Of a stretch of 15,172 bases of DNA, positions 7,412-13,391 are shown piece by piece. The notes beneath the pieces were generated by a model. That model saw only the letters and a list, made by a program, of their open reading frames with translations. It was not told where the DNA came from and did no database searches. The stretch covers positions 1-15,172 of the forward strand of contig JANXSC010000005.1 in the NCBI GenBank assembly GCA_025352845.1, in the 5' to 3' direction. The first letter of the stretch is position 1. Each line of letters begins with the position of its first letter. A program made the translations under genes and the position numbers. Source of the stretch: Opitutaceae bacterium (GTDB lineage Bacteria > Verrucomicrobiota > Verrucomicrobiia > Opitutales > Opitutaceae).

Positions 7412-9112
7412 ATGTTTCCCAGTCACAGCCCCGCCATCTACGAGTTTCTCAAGGAGCAGCGGCTCGTCGCCCCGGCCCAGCTCGACGAGCTGAACGAGGA
7501 ACACAAGGCCACGGGCAAGCCGCTCGCGGATGTCGTCGTCGATCTCGGCATCGTGGAGAAGGACGTGCTGCTCCGCCGGATCGCGGCGCACCTCGGGTAT
7601 GACTATATCGGCGAGCTGCCGACGCAGTTTTCCGGCGAGGCGATCGCGGCGCTCACGGGCAAGCTCGCGCGCGACTACGGCGTGATGCCTCTCGCCGCCG
7701 ACGAACAGAACATCGATCTGCTCGTCACCGATCCGTTCAATTCGAACGCAGTGGACGACCTCACCTTCGCCCTCGATCGCAACGTGCGGCTCTTCTTTGC
7801 CGACCCCGACAAGGTCGAGGTGCAGATCAAGCAGCACTACGGCGAGGACGAGGAGAGCATCGACGATCTCCTGCAGGAAATCAGCACGGGCAAGGTTTCG
7901 CCCGACACCGGCGCGGGCCGCGAGCTCTCCGAACGCGACATCGAGTCGATGGCGGAGCAGACGCCGATCATCAAGTTCGTGAACCTCGTCGTCGGCCAGG
8001 CGATCCGCGACAAGGCGAGCGACATCCATTTCGAGCCCTTCGAGCACGAGTTCAAAATCCGCTACCGCATCGACGGCGCGCTCTACGAGATGGCGCCGCC
8101 GCCCAAGCAGCTCGCGCTGCCCATCATCTCGCGCATCAAGGTGCTCGCCTCGCTCAACATCGCCGAGCGTCGCATCCCGCAGGACGGCCGCATCAAGATC
8201 AACATCGGCGGGCGGCCCGTCGATCTGCGCGTCTCGACGCTGCCCACGCAGTTTGGCGAGAGCGTGGTGCTCCGCGTGCTGGACCAGGCCGCGGTGCGGC
8301 TCGACATCACGCAGCTCGGCATGCCCGACGATGTGCTCAACGGCATCCAGGAAATCGTGCGCCGGCCCAACGGCATCTTCATCGTCACCGGCCCCACCGG
8401 CTCCGGCAAGACGACCACGCTCTACAGCGGCCTGCGCATCGTAAACACCGTCGATCTGAAAATTCTCACGGCCGAGGATCCGGTGGAATATGAAATCGAG
8501 GGCATCATGCAGGTGCCGGTGAACCCGCTCGTGGGCCTCACGTTTGCCGCCGCGCTCCGTTCCTTCCTCCGGCAGGATCCGGATGTGATCATGCTCGGCG
8601 AAATCCGCGATCTGGAGACGGCGCAGATTGCGATTCAGGCTTCGCTCACCGGTCACTTGGTGCTTTCGACACTGCACACGAACGACTCGGCCGGTGCGGT
8701 CACGCGCCTCGTGGACATGGGCGTCGAGCCGTTTCTCATCGCCTCGTCGCTGGAGGCGGTGCTCGCGCAGCGGCTCGTGCGCCGCGTCTGCGTGCAGTGC
8801 AAGACCTCCTACCTCCCGCCGGCCGACTTGCTCTCGCAGCTCGGCCTCGCGAAGGAGAGCATCGGCAGCCGGCAATTTTTCTACGGCAAGGGCTGCCCGA
8901 CGTGCAGCCAGGCGGGCTACAAGGGTCGCCTCGGGATCTACGAGTGGCTGCGCATGAGCGAGGCCCTGCGCGATCTCGTCACCCAGCGCGCGCCGACGCT
9001 TGTGATCCGCCAAAAGGCGATCGAGCAGGGCATGCGCACGCTGCGCGACGACGGCCTGCGCGCCATCTTCGACGGCCACACCGCAATCGAGGAGGTCGTG
9101 AAATACACATGA
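7412..9112 (+). CDS. pilB: GspE/PilB family pilus assembly ATPase (second copy)
   Basis: This 566-residue assembly ATPase is a paralogue of the one upstream of pilT. The N-terminal half (about 8-70) looks like a tandem MshEN/T2SSE_N helical domain, but the RLG-type c-di-GMP motifs are not evident. The core has Walker A GPTGSGKT at 327-334, AEDPVEY at 354-360, RQDPDVIMLGEIRD at 387-400 with the canonical acidic residues, the His box TGHLVLSTLHTND at 413-425, and tetracysteine C460/C463 and C495/C498. The ATG at 7412 gives a short, sensible N-terminus. Its place directly before pilC and its canonical motifs make it the better candidate for the PilB that works with this PilC. The stop is TGA, 15 bp before the REPIN in the pilB-pilC gap. 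Confidence 0.93.
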   Translation: MFPSHSPAIYEFLKEQRLVAPAQLDELNEEHKATGKPLADVVVDLGIVEKDVLLRRIAAHLGYDYIGELPTQFSGEAIAALTGKLARDYGVMPLAADEQNIDLLVTDPFNSNAVDDLTFALDRNVRLFFADPDKVEVQIKQHYGEDEESIDDLLQEISTGKVSPDTGAGRELSERDIESMAEQTPIIKFVNLVVGQAIRDKASDIHFEPFEHEFKIRYRIDGALYEMAPPPKQLALPIISRIKVLASLNIAERRIPQDGRIKINIGGRPVDLRVSTLPTQFGESVVLRVLDQAAVRLDITQLGMPDDVLNGIQEIVRRPNGIFIVTGPTGSGKTTTLYSGLRIVNTVDLKILTAEDPVEYEIEGIMQVPVNPLVGLTFAAALRSFLRQDPDVIMLGEIRDLETAQIAIQASLTGHLVLSTLHTNDSAGAVTRLVDMGVEPFLIASSLEAVLAQRLVRRVCVQCKTSYLPPADLLSQLGLAKESIGSRQFFYGKGCPTCSQAGYKGRLGIYEWLRMSEALRDLVTQRAPTLVIRQKAIEQGMRTLRDDGLRAIFDGHTAIEEVVKYT

Positions 9113-9127
9113 GCGTGCGTGTTGACA

Positions 9128-9195
9128 GCAGGGCGGGCTTCAGCCCGCTTCCGAATATCCCACGTGCCCCGATGGCGGGCTGAAGCCCGCCCTAC
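9128..9195. repeat. REPIN: inverted pair of REP palindromes (family 1)
   Basis: Two 22-bp REP units face each other across a 24-bp spacer in the pilB-pilC gap. The right unit, read on the minus strand, is GTAG (9195-9192) followed by the perfect palindrome GGCGGGCTTCAGCCCGCC (9191-9174). The left unit on the plus strand is a slightly decayed copy: GCAG at 9128-9131, then the palindrome at 9132-9149 with one terminal mismatch. The tetranucleotide feet point outward, the arrangement defined for REPINs and BIMEs. The right unit ends five bases before the pilC ATG, so the hairpin lies in the pilC translation initiation region and may lower or stabilise pilC expression. The same unit flanks the RAYT gene downstream. 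Confidence 0.9.
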
Positions 9196-9200
9196 TTTCC

Positions 9201-10394
9201 ATGGCCAAACTCTCCGTCCGCCCCGCCGATTCGGCCGCCCCCAAGCCCGCGACCTTTGCCGCCAAGGCTCCGGGCAAAGGTCCGCAGACGACGTTTGCTT
9301 CCGGTGCGCCCGTGCGCCGCAAGAAGGGGATCTCATTTGGCGCGCCGATCAACGCGAAGGGTCAGGCGGTGTTCACGCGCCAGCTCGCCACGCTGGTGAA
9401 GGCCGGCATGCCGATCATGCGGAGTCTCGAGGTGCTGGGCCGGCAGGAAAAGCGGCCGGCGTTCAAGGCCGTGATCGACGAGTGCGCGGACTCGATTCGT
9501 TCGGGCGGAAATTTTTCGGACGGTCTCTCGGCGCACCCGAAGGCGTTTGACCGGCTCTACGTGAACATGGTGAAGGCCGGCGAGGCGGGTGGCGTGTTGC
9601 AGACCGTGCTCGAACGCCTCGCGGTGTTCACCGAGAAGGCGGTGAAGATTCGCGGCAAAATTATCGCCGCGATGGTCTATCCCGCGATCATCAGTTTCGT
9701 CGCGGGCATCATCATGGGCGTGCTGATGATCTTCGTGGTGCCGAAATTCCAGGAGGTGTTTGCCACCATGCTCAAGGGCAAGCCGCTGCCGGCGCTGACG
9801 GCGTTCGTCGTCGGGATCGCCGATGCGCTGCGGACGAACATCCTGATGGTGCTGGCCGGCGTGACGGTGGTCGTGGTCGCGTTCTGGCTGTTCAAAAAAT
9901 CGCACTTCGGCACGCGGGTGCTGCATTGGCTGCTGCTGCATGTGCCGGTGCTCGGCGACCTGTTTCTCAAGGCCGCCATCGCGCGGTTTACACGGACGTT
10001 TGGCACGCTGCTGGCCTCGGGCGTGCCGATTTTGCAGGCGCTCATCATCACCCGTGACACGAGTGGCAACGTGCATATCGCGAATGCGATCAATGTCGTG
10101 CACGACCGCGTGAAAGAGGGCGACAGCGTCTCGAAACCGCTGGAGTCGACGAATATTTTCCCCGGTATGGTCACCAGTATGATCGAGGTCGGCGAGGAGA
10201 CGGGTGCGCTGCCCGACATGCTCGTGCGGATCGCCGACAACTACGACGAGGAGGTGGACAACGCCGTGGGCGCGCTCACCTCGATCATCGAGCCGGTGAT
10301 GATCGTGCTGATGGCCGTGGGCGTCGGCGTCATCGTCATCGCGATGTTCATGCCGATGGTGGAGCTGATCAAGAGCCTGAGCACGGGCGGGTAG
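9201..10394 (+). CDS. pilC: Type IV pilus / type II secretion inner-membrane platform protein PilC
   Basis: This 397-residue member of the T2SSF family forms the inner-membrane platform on which PilB and PilT motors act. Two T2SSF repeats are visible. The first (about 54-177) has FTRQLATLVKAGMPIMRSLE and KAGEAGGVLQTVLERLA. The second (about 257-380) has FTRTFGTLLASGVPILQAL and MIEVGEETGALPDMLVRIA. Hydrophobic segments at about 161-181, 212-231 and 363-386 fit the usual three membrane helices. The ATG at 9201 is the likely start, but no Shine-Dalgarno is present because a REP unit fills the space just upstream. The TAG stop is the T-A-G of the GTAG foot of the REP at 10391. The C-terminus SLSTGG may therefore have been set by insertion of the repeat. 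It is the last gene of the plus-strand pilus run. Confidence 0.94.
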   Translation: MAKLSVRPADSAAPKPATFAAKAPGKGPQTTFASGAPVRRKKGISFGAPINAKGQAVFTRQLATLVKAGMPIMRSLEVLGRQEKRPAFKAVIDECADSIRSGGNFSDGLSAHPKAFDRLYVNMVKAGEAGGVLQTVLERLAVFTEKAVKIRGKIIAAMVYPAIISFVAGIIMGVLMIFVVPKFQEVFATMLKGKPLPALTAFVVGIADALRTNILMVLAGVTVVVVAFWLFKKSHFGTRVLHWLLLHVPVLGDLFLKAAIARFTRTFGTLLASGVPILQALIITRDTSGNVHIANAINVVHDRVKEGDSVSKPLESTNIFPGMVTSMIEVGEETGALPDMLVRIADNYDEEVDNAVGALTSIIEPVMIVLMAVGVGVIVIAMFMPMVELIKSLSTGG

Positions 10395-10412
10395 GGCGGG
10401 CTTCAGCCCGCC
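10391..10412 (+). repeat. REP unit, family 1, left flank of RAYT
   Basis: GTAG at 10391-10394 is followed by GGCGGGCT-TC-AGCCCGCC at 10395-10412, an 8-bp perfect stem. The TAG of the foot is the pilC stop codon. The 22-bp unit is exactly the reverse complement of the unit at 11046-11067 and of the right unit of the REPIN at 9174-9195. Confidence 0.92.
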
Positions 10413-10431
10413 ACTTACGCGGATGCGGCCT

Positions 10432-11031
10432 TCACTTGGTCCAAGGATGCTCGTCCGGGTTTGAGACTAGACCGGCTTTCACCGGGTTGTTCCGAATGTA
10501 GCGCGCACATTTTTCGTATTCGGCATCGGTGCGCATCCAACGGTCGAACCATTCCCGCTGCCAGAGCGGCCCGGTCTTTCCGGAAAGCAGGTTTATGCCC
10601 CGAGCGGTTCGACCTTTGATGCGGCCCATGATTTTGCCGAGCGGGTGGATGCAGTCGGCGCTGGGATGAATCAAGGCATGCCAGTGATTTGGCATGATGG
10701 AATAGTGCGACACTTTGATTTTCCATTCCTCGAGCCCGGTCAGCTCCGATACGACAATCTGCGCGGCGCGGTTATCTCGCAGCCGGCATTCGCCAGCACC
10801 CGTATCAAGATATTTTTCTAAGGTCCTGAAATAGATCCGTTGCAAGGCGGCGAAACTCTCGGAACGAGGCTCAACCAGCCGTAGCGATTCGTGGATCTCC
10901 TGCAGTCGCTCGTTGACGTTGAGTGGCAAACTGTCGGCGCACCGCACCGTGACGAAATAGCGACCATCTTGGACTTCCCAGTGCGGGAGCTTCCCGCGGG
11001 TGTAGCGAGTGGTGTGCGGGCTGAAGCTCAT
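10432..11031 (-). CDS. REP-associated tyrosine transposase (RAYT, Y1_Tnp / HUH family)
   Basis: This 199-residue protein has the size and motifs of RAYT proteins, single-strand HUH nucleases related to IS200/IS605 TnpA that process REP palindromes. The first strand GRYFVTVRCADSLPL is at 23-37. The metal-binding HUH motif is the HWH of MPNHWHALI (H116 and H118). The C-terminal YIRNNPVKAGLV at 178-189 carries the likely nucleophile Y178. The WQREWFDRWMRTDAEYEKCARY segment before it is also typical. The start is the ATG at 11031. The frame stays open further upstream, but that part would overlap the neighbouring gene in another frame and has no RAYT homology. The start codon region itself carries a REP-like half site. 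The 14 bp upstream separate the gene from a REP hairpin in its leader. All key catalytic residues are present, so it may be active. Confidence 0.93.
   Translation of the reverse strand: MSFSPHTTRYTRGKLPHWEVQDGRYFVTVRCADSLPLNVNERLQEIHESLRLVEPRSESFAALQRIYFRTLEKYLDTGAGECRLRDNRAAQIVVSELTGLEEWKIKVSHYSIMPNHWHALIHPSADCIHPLGKIMGRIKGRTARGINLLSGKTGPLWQREWFDRWMRTDAEYEKCARYIRNNPVKAGLVSNPDEHPWTK
11016..11027. repeat. REP-like half site inside the RAYT 5' coding region
   Basis: GCGGGCTGAAGC is a 12-base exact match to one side plus the loop of the family-1 palindrome. It lies in codons 2-6 of the RAYT gene, almost next to its start codon. It could be a binding site for autoregulation or a chance similarity in GC-rich DNA. 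Confidence 0.35.
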
Positions 11032-11045
11032 GGCACGAAACGGAT

Positions 11046-11067
11046 GGCGGGCTGAAGCCCGCCCTAC
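11046..11067 (-). repeat. REP unit, family 1, right flank of RAYT
   Basis: Read on the minus strand this is GTAG (11067-11064) plus the perfect 18-bp palindrome (11063-11046). Its TAG is the stop codon of the HD-domain gene. The palindrome also forms the 5' leader of the RAYT gene, ending 14 bp before its ATG. Confidence 0.92.
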
Positions 11068-12065
11068 GCCGGAGGTGCCGGTAGTTTTCGCGTCAGCAAT
11101 TGCGAGCTGAGGCCGGGCAGCCGTTCGGAGAACTCGTTGTTCTCGTCGGCCTGACGGAGGGCGCGCTGAACCATGCCCATCTTCGCATCGAGGTTGTCGA
11201 TCATCGAAACCAAGACGGCCTCGGGCGTCGCGGCGTAAACCGCCGCGCCCCACTGGGGTTCGCCTTGATGGGAGAGGATGATGTGCTCAAGGCGCTCAAG
11301 GCGCTCGGCGTCGAGCTTGGCGCGGATGCCGTGTTTGCGCGCGAGCTGGTAGCCGAGCACGACGTGGCCCTGCAAGATCCCGCGGCGGCTGCGTTTCGTG
11401 GCGAGCGTCCCCTCGTATTCGATGGCCTTGCCCGTGTCGTGCAGGAGGATGCCGGCCATCGCGAGTCCGGCGTCCACCTCGGGATAGAGTGGGAGCAGGG
11501 CGCGGCAGGCGCGCGCCATGTGGACGGTGTGTTCGAGCAGGCCGTGGCGGTAGGCGTGGTGCATCGCGACGGCGGCGGGCGACCAGCGAAACGTCTCGCC
11601 GATTTCCTCGAAGACGCCGCGCACCGTCATGCGCAATTCGTCGTGCGTCAGAGCATCGATGAAACCCTGAAACTCCGTCCACAGCGCCTGCTGATCTTCG
11701 GGCGGGGTTTCGACGAGGTTGTCGAGCACGCCGGGCGCGCCGAGTTCGGCCTCGGCGAGCGCGACGGTTTTCACGAGGCGCGGAGAGAGGCGGCCTTGAT
11801 AAAATTCCACCTTGCCCTCGATGCGCACCACGGCGCCTTCGCCCGCAGCCTTCAGGGCCTCGAAGACCGGGCTGTCGTTGAACACCGTGCACGTGAACGA
11901 GCCGCTGCGATCGCCGAGCTCGAGGCTGAAAAACGTGTTGCCGTTCGAGGCGGTCTTCGCGGCAAGTTTTTTCACCACGAGCACACTCGTGAATTGCCGG
12001 CCGTGGGCCGCGGGATCGAGGGCCTTGAGATCGCGGACGATGAGTTGGGGAAGTTCTTCGGGCAT
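11064..12065 (-). CDS. YhaM-like 3'-5' exoribonuclease (OB-fold plus HD domain)
   Basis: This 333-residue protein has the domain order of YhaM/Cbf1-type exoribonucleases (B. subtilis YhaM is slightly shorter). An OB-fold nucleic-acid binding domain spans about 22-110, including FFSLELGDRSGSFTCTVFND at 45-64. An HD phosphohydrolase domain spans about 165-295. Putative metal ligands are H179 in GLLEHT, the HD pair H209-D210 in LLHDTGK, H234 in QGHVVLG, H266 in ILSHQG and D290 in MIDNLDAK. In Firmicutes YhaM trims RNA 3' ends, and DNA can also be a substrate; the same activity here is inference. The ATG start at 12065 gives the conserved N-terminus. The stop TAG lies within a REP foot, so the last residues (KLPAPPA) may have been set by that insertion. 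The gene lies 29 bp after the isochorismatase-family gene and is likely co-transcribed with it. Confidence 0.88.
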   Translation of the reverse strand: MPEELPQLIVRDLKALDPAAHGRQFTSVLVVKKLAAKTASNGNTFFSLELGDRSGSFTCTVFNDSPVFEALKAAGEGAVVRIEGKVEFYQGRLSPRLVKTVALAEAELGAPGVLDNLVETPPEDQQALWTEFQGFIDALTHDELRMTVRGVFEEIGETFRWSPAAVAMHHAYRHGLLEHTVHMARACRALLPLYPEVDAGLAMAGILLHDTGKAIEYEGTLATKRSRRGILQGHVVLGYQLARKHGIRAKLDAERLERLEHIILSHQGEPQWGAAVYAATPEAVLVSMIDNLDAKMGMVQRALRQADENNEFSERLPGLSSQLLTRKLPAPPA

Positions 12066-12094
12066 GGTGGGAAAAAATGCGGGCGGGAAAACTT

Positions 12095-12670
12095 TCAGTT
12101 GGTAAGGGTGCCGTAGTTTTTTACGAGCTGCGTGTAGTTACGAAAAAACGGGTGCGAAACATCGCGGAGCAGCGCGTAGAAGATCGTCTCCGATGGGAGC
12201 ACGTGAGCGCCCGCGCGGGTGAGGGCATCGAGACATGCGCGCGCATCGTCGGACCGGCGCGCGTCGACGGCATCGCTCAGGATGGTGACCTGCAGATCCT
12301 CGGCGAGGGCGGCGACGGCGGTTTGGTAAACGCAGACCGGAGTCTCGATGCCGCAGAGCAGAAGATGGCGGGCGCGATGCGTGGTGAGCACGGCGTCGCG
12401 GATGGCGTCGTCGGAGAGGGCGGAGAAAGTTTGCTTGGCCCACACCGGTGCGCCGGGTGCAAGCGCGCGCAAGCTCGGCGCGGTGCCGCCTAGTTTTTCC
12501 GGCACTTGTTCAGTGAAGGCAACGGCGATGCCGAGTCCCTGCGCCGCGGCGACCGCGAACTCGCAGCGCCGTTGCACGGTCGCGCCGCCGGCCATGGCCG
12601 CGAGAAATTTCGGCTGCATGTCGATGCAGAGGAGGAGCAGATCGGAGGGAATCGCGGGAGGAGTGGACAC
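12095..12670 (-). CDS. Isochorismatase-family cysteine hydrolase
   Basis: This is a 191-residue protein of the isochorismatase-like (YcaC/ISOC1-type) superfamily. The catalytic triad is visible: D17 in LLLLCIDMQPKF, K79 in WAKQTFSAL and C113 in LLCGIETPVCVYQTAV. The family cis-peptide region GIET precedes the Cys. The VTILSDAVDARRSDD segment at 128-142 is also typical. Substrates in the family range from isochorismate to nicotinamide and various amides, and none can be assigned from sequence. A GTG start at 12670 is preferred because it places the first beta strand at the normal distance. The frame is open far upstream, but that part is antisense to the 183-residue gene. The ATG at D17-M18 would remove the catalytic Asp. 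It probably forms an operon with the exoribonuclease gene downstream. Confidence 0.88.
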   Translation of the reverse strand: MSTPPAIPSDLLLLCIDMQPKFLAAMAGGATVQRRCEFAVAAAQGLGIAVAFTEQVPEKLGGTAPSLRALAPGAPVWAKQTFSALSDDAIRDAVLTTHRARHLLLCGIETPVCVYQTAVAALAEDLQVTILSDAVDARRSDDARACLDALTRAGAHVLPSETIFYALLRDVSHPFFRNYTQLVKNYGTLTN

Positions 12671-12733
12671 GGAATCGGATTGCGGCGGAAAAGTGCTAGC
12701 TTCCACCGTGCGCGGGAGTAAACAGGAAAGCCT

Positions 12734-13285
12734 ATGGAAATGCATCTCCAGCCGCTCGCGACGACCTGCCTGGTATCGGGTGCGGCCTTTGCCGAGGGCG
12801 CGCGCGTCGCGAGCTTCCTTGTGCGCGTGGGCACCGCGCTGGAGATCGTGCGCCACGATGTGCTGGAGACGCACGCGGCTGGTTTTGCGCCGGAGGGGTT
12901 CGTGGCGTGCAAATGGGTGCAGGCCTACAAACCGCGCCGCGCCGGCGAGAACGCCGACCGCGCGCTCAAGCTCACCGCCGAAAATCTCTTTGTGACACTC
13001 TCCGATCCGACCACGGAGCCGACACCGGAAAACACGCGGCTCGTGCAGTTCCTCGCGCTGATGCTGGAACGGAAGCGCATCCTCAGGCCCCGCGGGCGCA
13101 CCGCCGACGGCGAACGCAACCGCTACGAGCACGCGAAATCCAAGGCGATCTTCGAGGTGCCGGCGGGCGAGCTGACGCCGGAATTTTTTGTGGCCGTGCA
13201 GGAGCAACTGACCGTGCTCGTGGGCGCGCCGAAGGTGAAAACTTTGGCGGAAACGCCGACAGCGGCGGCCCCGACTGCCGTGTAG
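12734..13285 (+). CDS. Conserved protein of unknown function
   Basis: This 183-residue protein has no signal peptide or membrane helix. It begins with a CLVSGAAFAEG segment (residues 12-22). Its middle has LVQFLALMLERKRILRPRG at 102-120, where a helical stretch is followed by basic residues. A Pro/Ala-rich tail closes it. The layout recalls small proteins common in Planctomycetes and Verrucomicrobia with a CxxTGRxxxxG start and an LRYLLALLLxRRKVL centre, but the similarity is from memory and weak. The second cysteine of those relatives is not obvious here. ATG at 12734 is preceded by AGGA at a fair distance. The gene diverges from the isochorismatase-family gene across 63 bp. Its TAG stop is the foot of a REP-like inverted repeat. 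No function can be assigned. Confidence 0.8.
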   Translation: MEMHLQPLATTCLVSGAAFAEGARVASFLVRVGTALEIVRHDVLETHAAGFAPEGFVACKWVQAYKPRRAGENADRALKLTAENLFVTLSDPTTEPTPENTRLVQFLALMLERKRILRPRGRTADGERNRYEHAKSKAIFEVPAGELTPEFFVAVQEQLTVLVGAPKVKTLAETPTAAAPTAV

Positions 13286-13344
13286 CCGAAATCGTGAGAT
13301 TTTGGCGGGCTTTCGATGATCCAAAATCTCACGATTTCGGCTAC
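13282..13344. repeat. REPIN-like inverted repeat, family 2
   Basis: A perfect inverted repeat of 24 bp per arm (13282-13305 and 13321-13344) encloses a 15-bp spacer. Each arm reads GTAG followed by CCGAAATC-GTGA-GATTTTGG, which is itself an imperfect palindrome: an 8-bp stem with one G-T pair and a four-base loop. The element is thus two REP units facing each other with outward GTAG feet, the same plan as family 1 but with unrelated sequence. The left foot supplies the TAG stop of the 183-residue gene. No T-run follows either arm, so it is not a typical intrinsic terminator, although the long stem could still end or stabilise transcripts from both sides. Confidence 0.85.
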
Positions 13345-13360
13345 TGACGATTTCGGCTGC
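13345..13360 (-). repeat. Degenerate partial copy of REP family 2
   Basis: Read on the minus strand it is GCAG-CCGAAATC-GTCA, matching the first 16 bases of the family-2 unit with a decayed foot and loop. It abuts the intact unit directly, giving a 16-bp tandem period. Confidence 0.7.
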
Positions 13361-13361
13361 T

Positions 13362-13391
13362 CAAGGTGTCGACTTCGCTCGACTTGGCTAC
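13362..13391 (-). repeat. GTAG-footed hairpin at the hisF stop (possible third REP type)
   Basis: On the minus strand GTAG (13391-13388) contains the hisF stop codon TAG. It is followed by a hairpin with GTCGA/TCGAC arms (13379-13383 and 13368-13372), extendable by CAAG/CTTG-type pairing with a bulge. It resembles the other two families in plan only. It could instead be an ordinary weak hairpin at the hisF 3' end. Confidence 0.45.

Larger units (their letters stand above)
10391..11067. mobile_element. RAYT cassette bounded by inverted REP units
   Basis: A 677-bp unit starts with GTAG plus the family-1 palindrome on the plus strand (10391-10412). It ends with the exact reverse complement of that 22-mer (11046-11067), and the RAYT gene lies between. 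The arrangement equals a REPIN whose spacer has been replaced by the transposase gene. Both flanking genes, pilC and the HD-domain gene, terminate at the TAG inside the outer feet. No target-site duplication is expected for HUH-type transposition and none was identified. The exact boundaries are inferred from the REP feet. Confidence 0.75.

Noticed and set aside
5311..9079. Long minus-strand open frames (700 and 588 codons) opposite the pilus ATPases
   Set aside because: They show repetitive Asp/His/Arg-rich translations typical of antisense frames in GC-rich genes, and the plus-strand proteins carry all expected motifs.
11032..11253. N-terminal extension of the RAYT to 11253
   Set aside because: It crosses the REP hairpin and overlaps the HD-domain gene in another frame. 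The RAYT fold begins after the ATG at 11031.
12671..13324. Upstream extension of the isochorismatase-family gene
   Set aside because: It is antisense to the 183-residue gene and crosses a REP element. The GTG at 12670 gives the normal family N-terminus.
13282..13344. Intrinsic bidirectional terminator
   Set aside because: The stem is long but lacks a following T-run in either direction, and the arms have the GTAG-plus-palindrome plan of REP units. A terminating side effect is not excluded.
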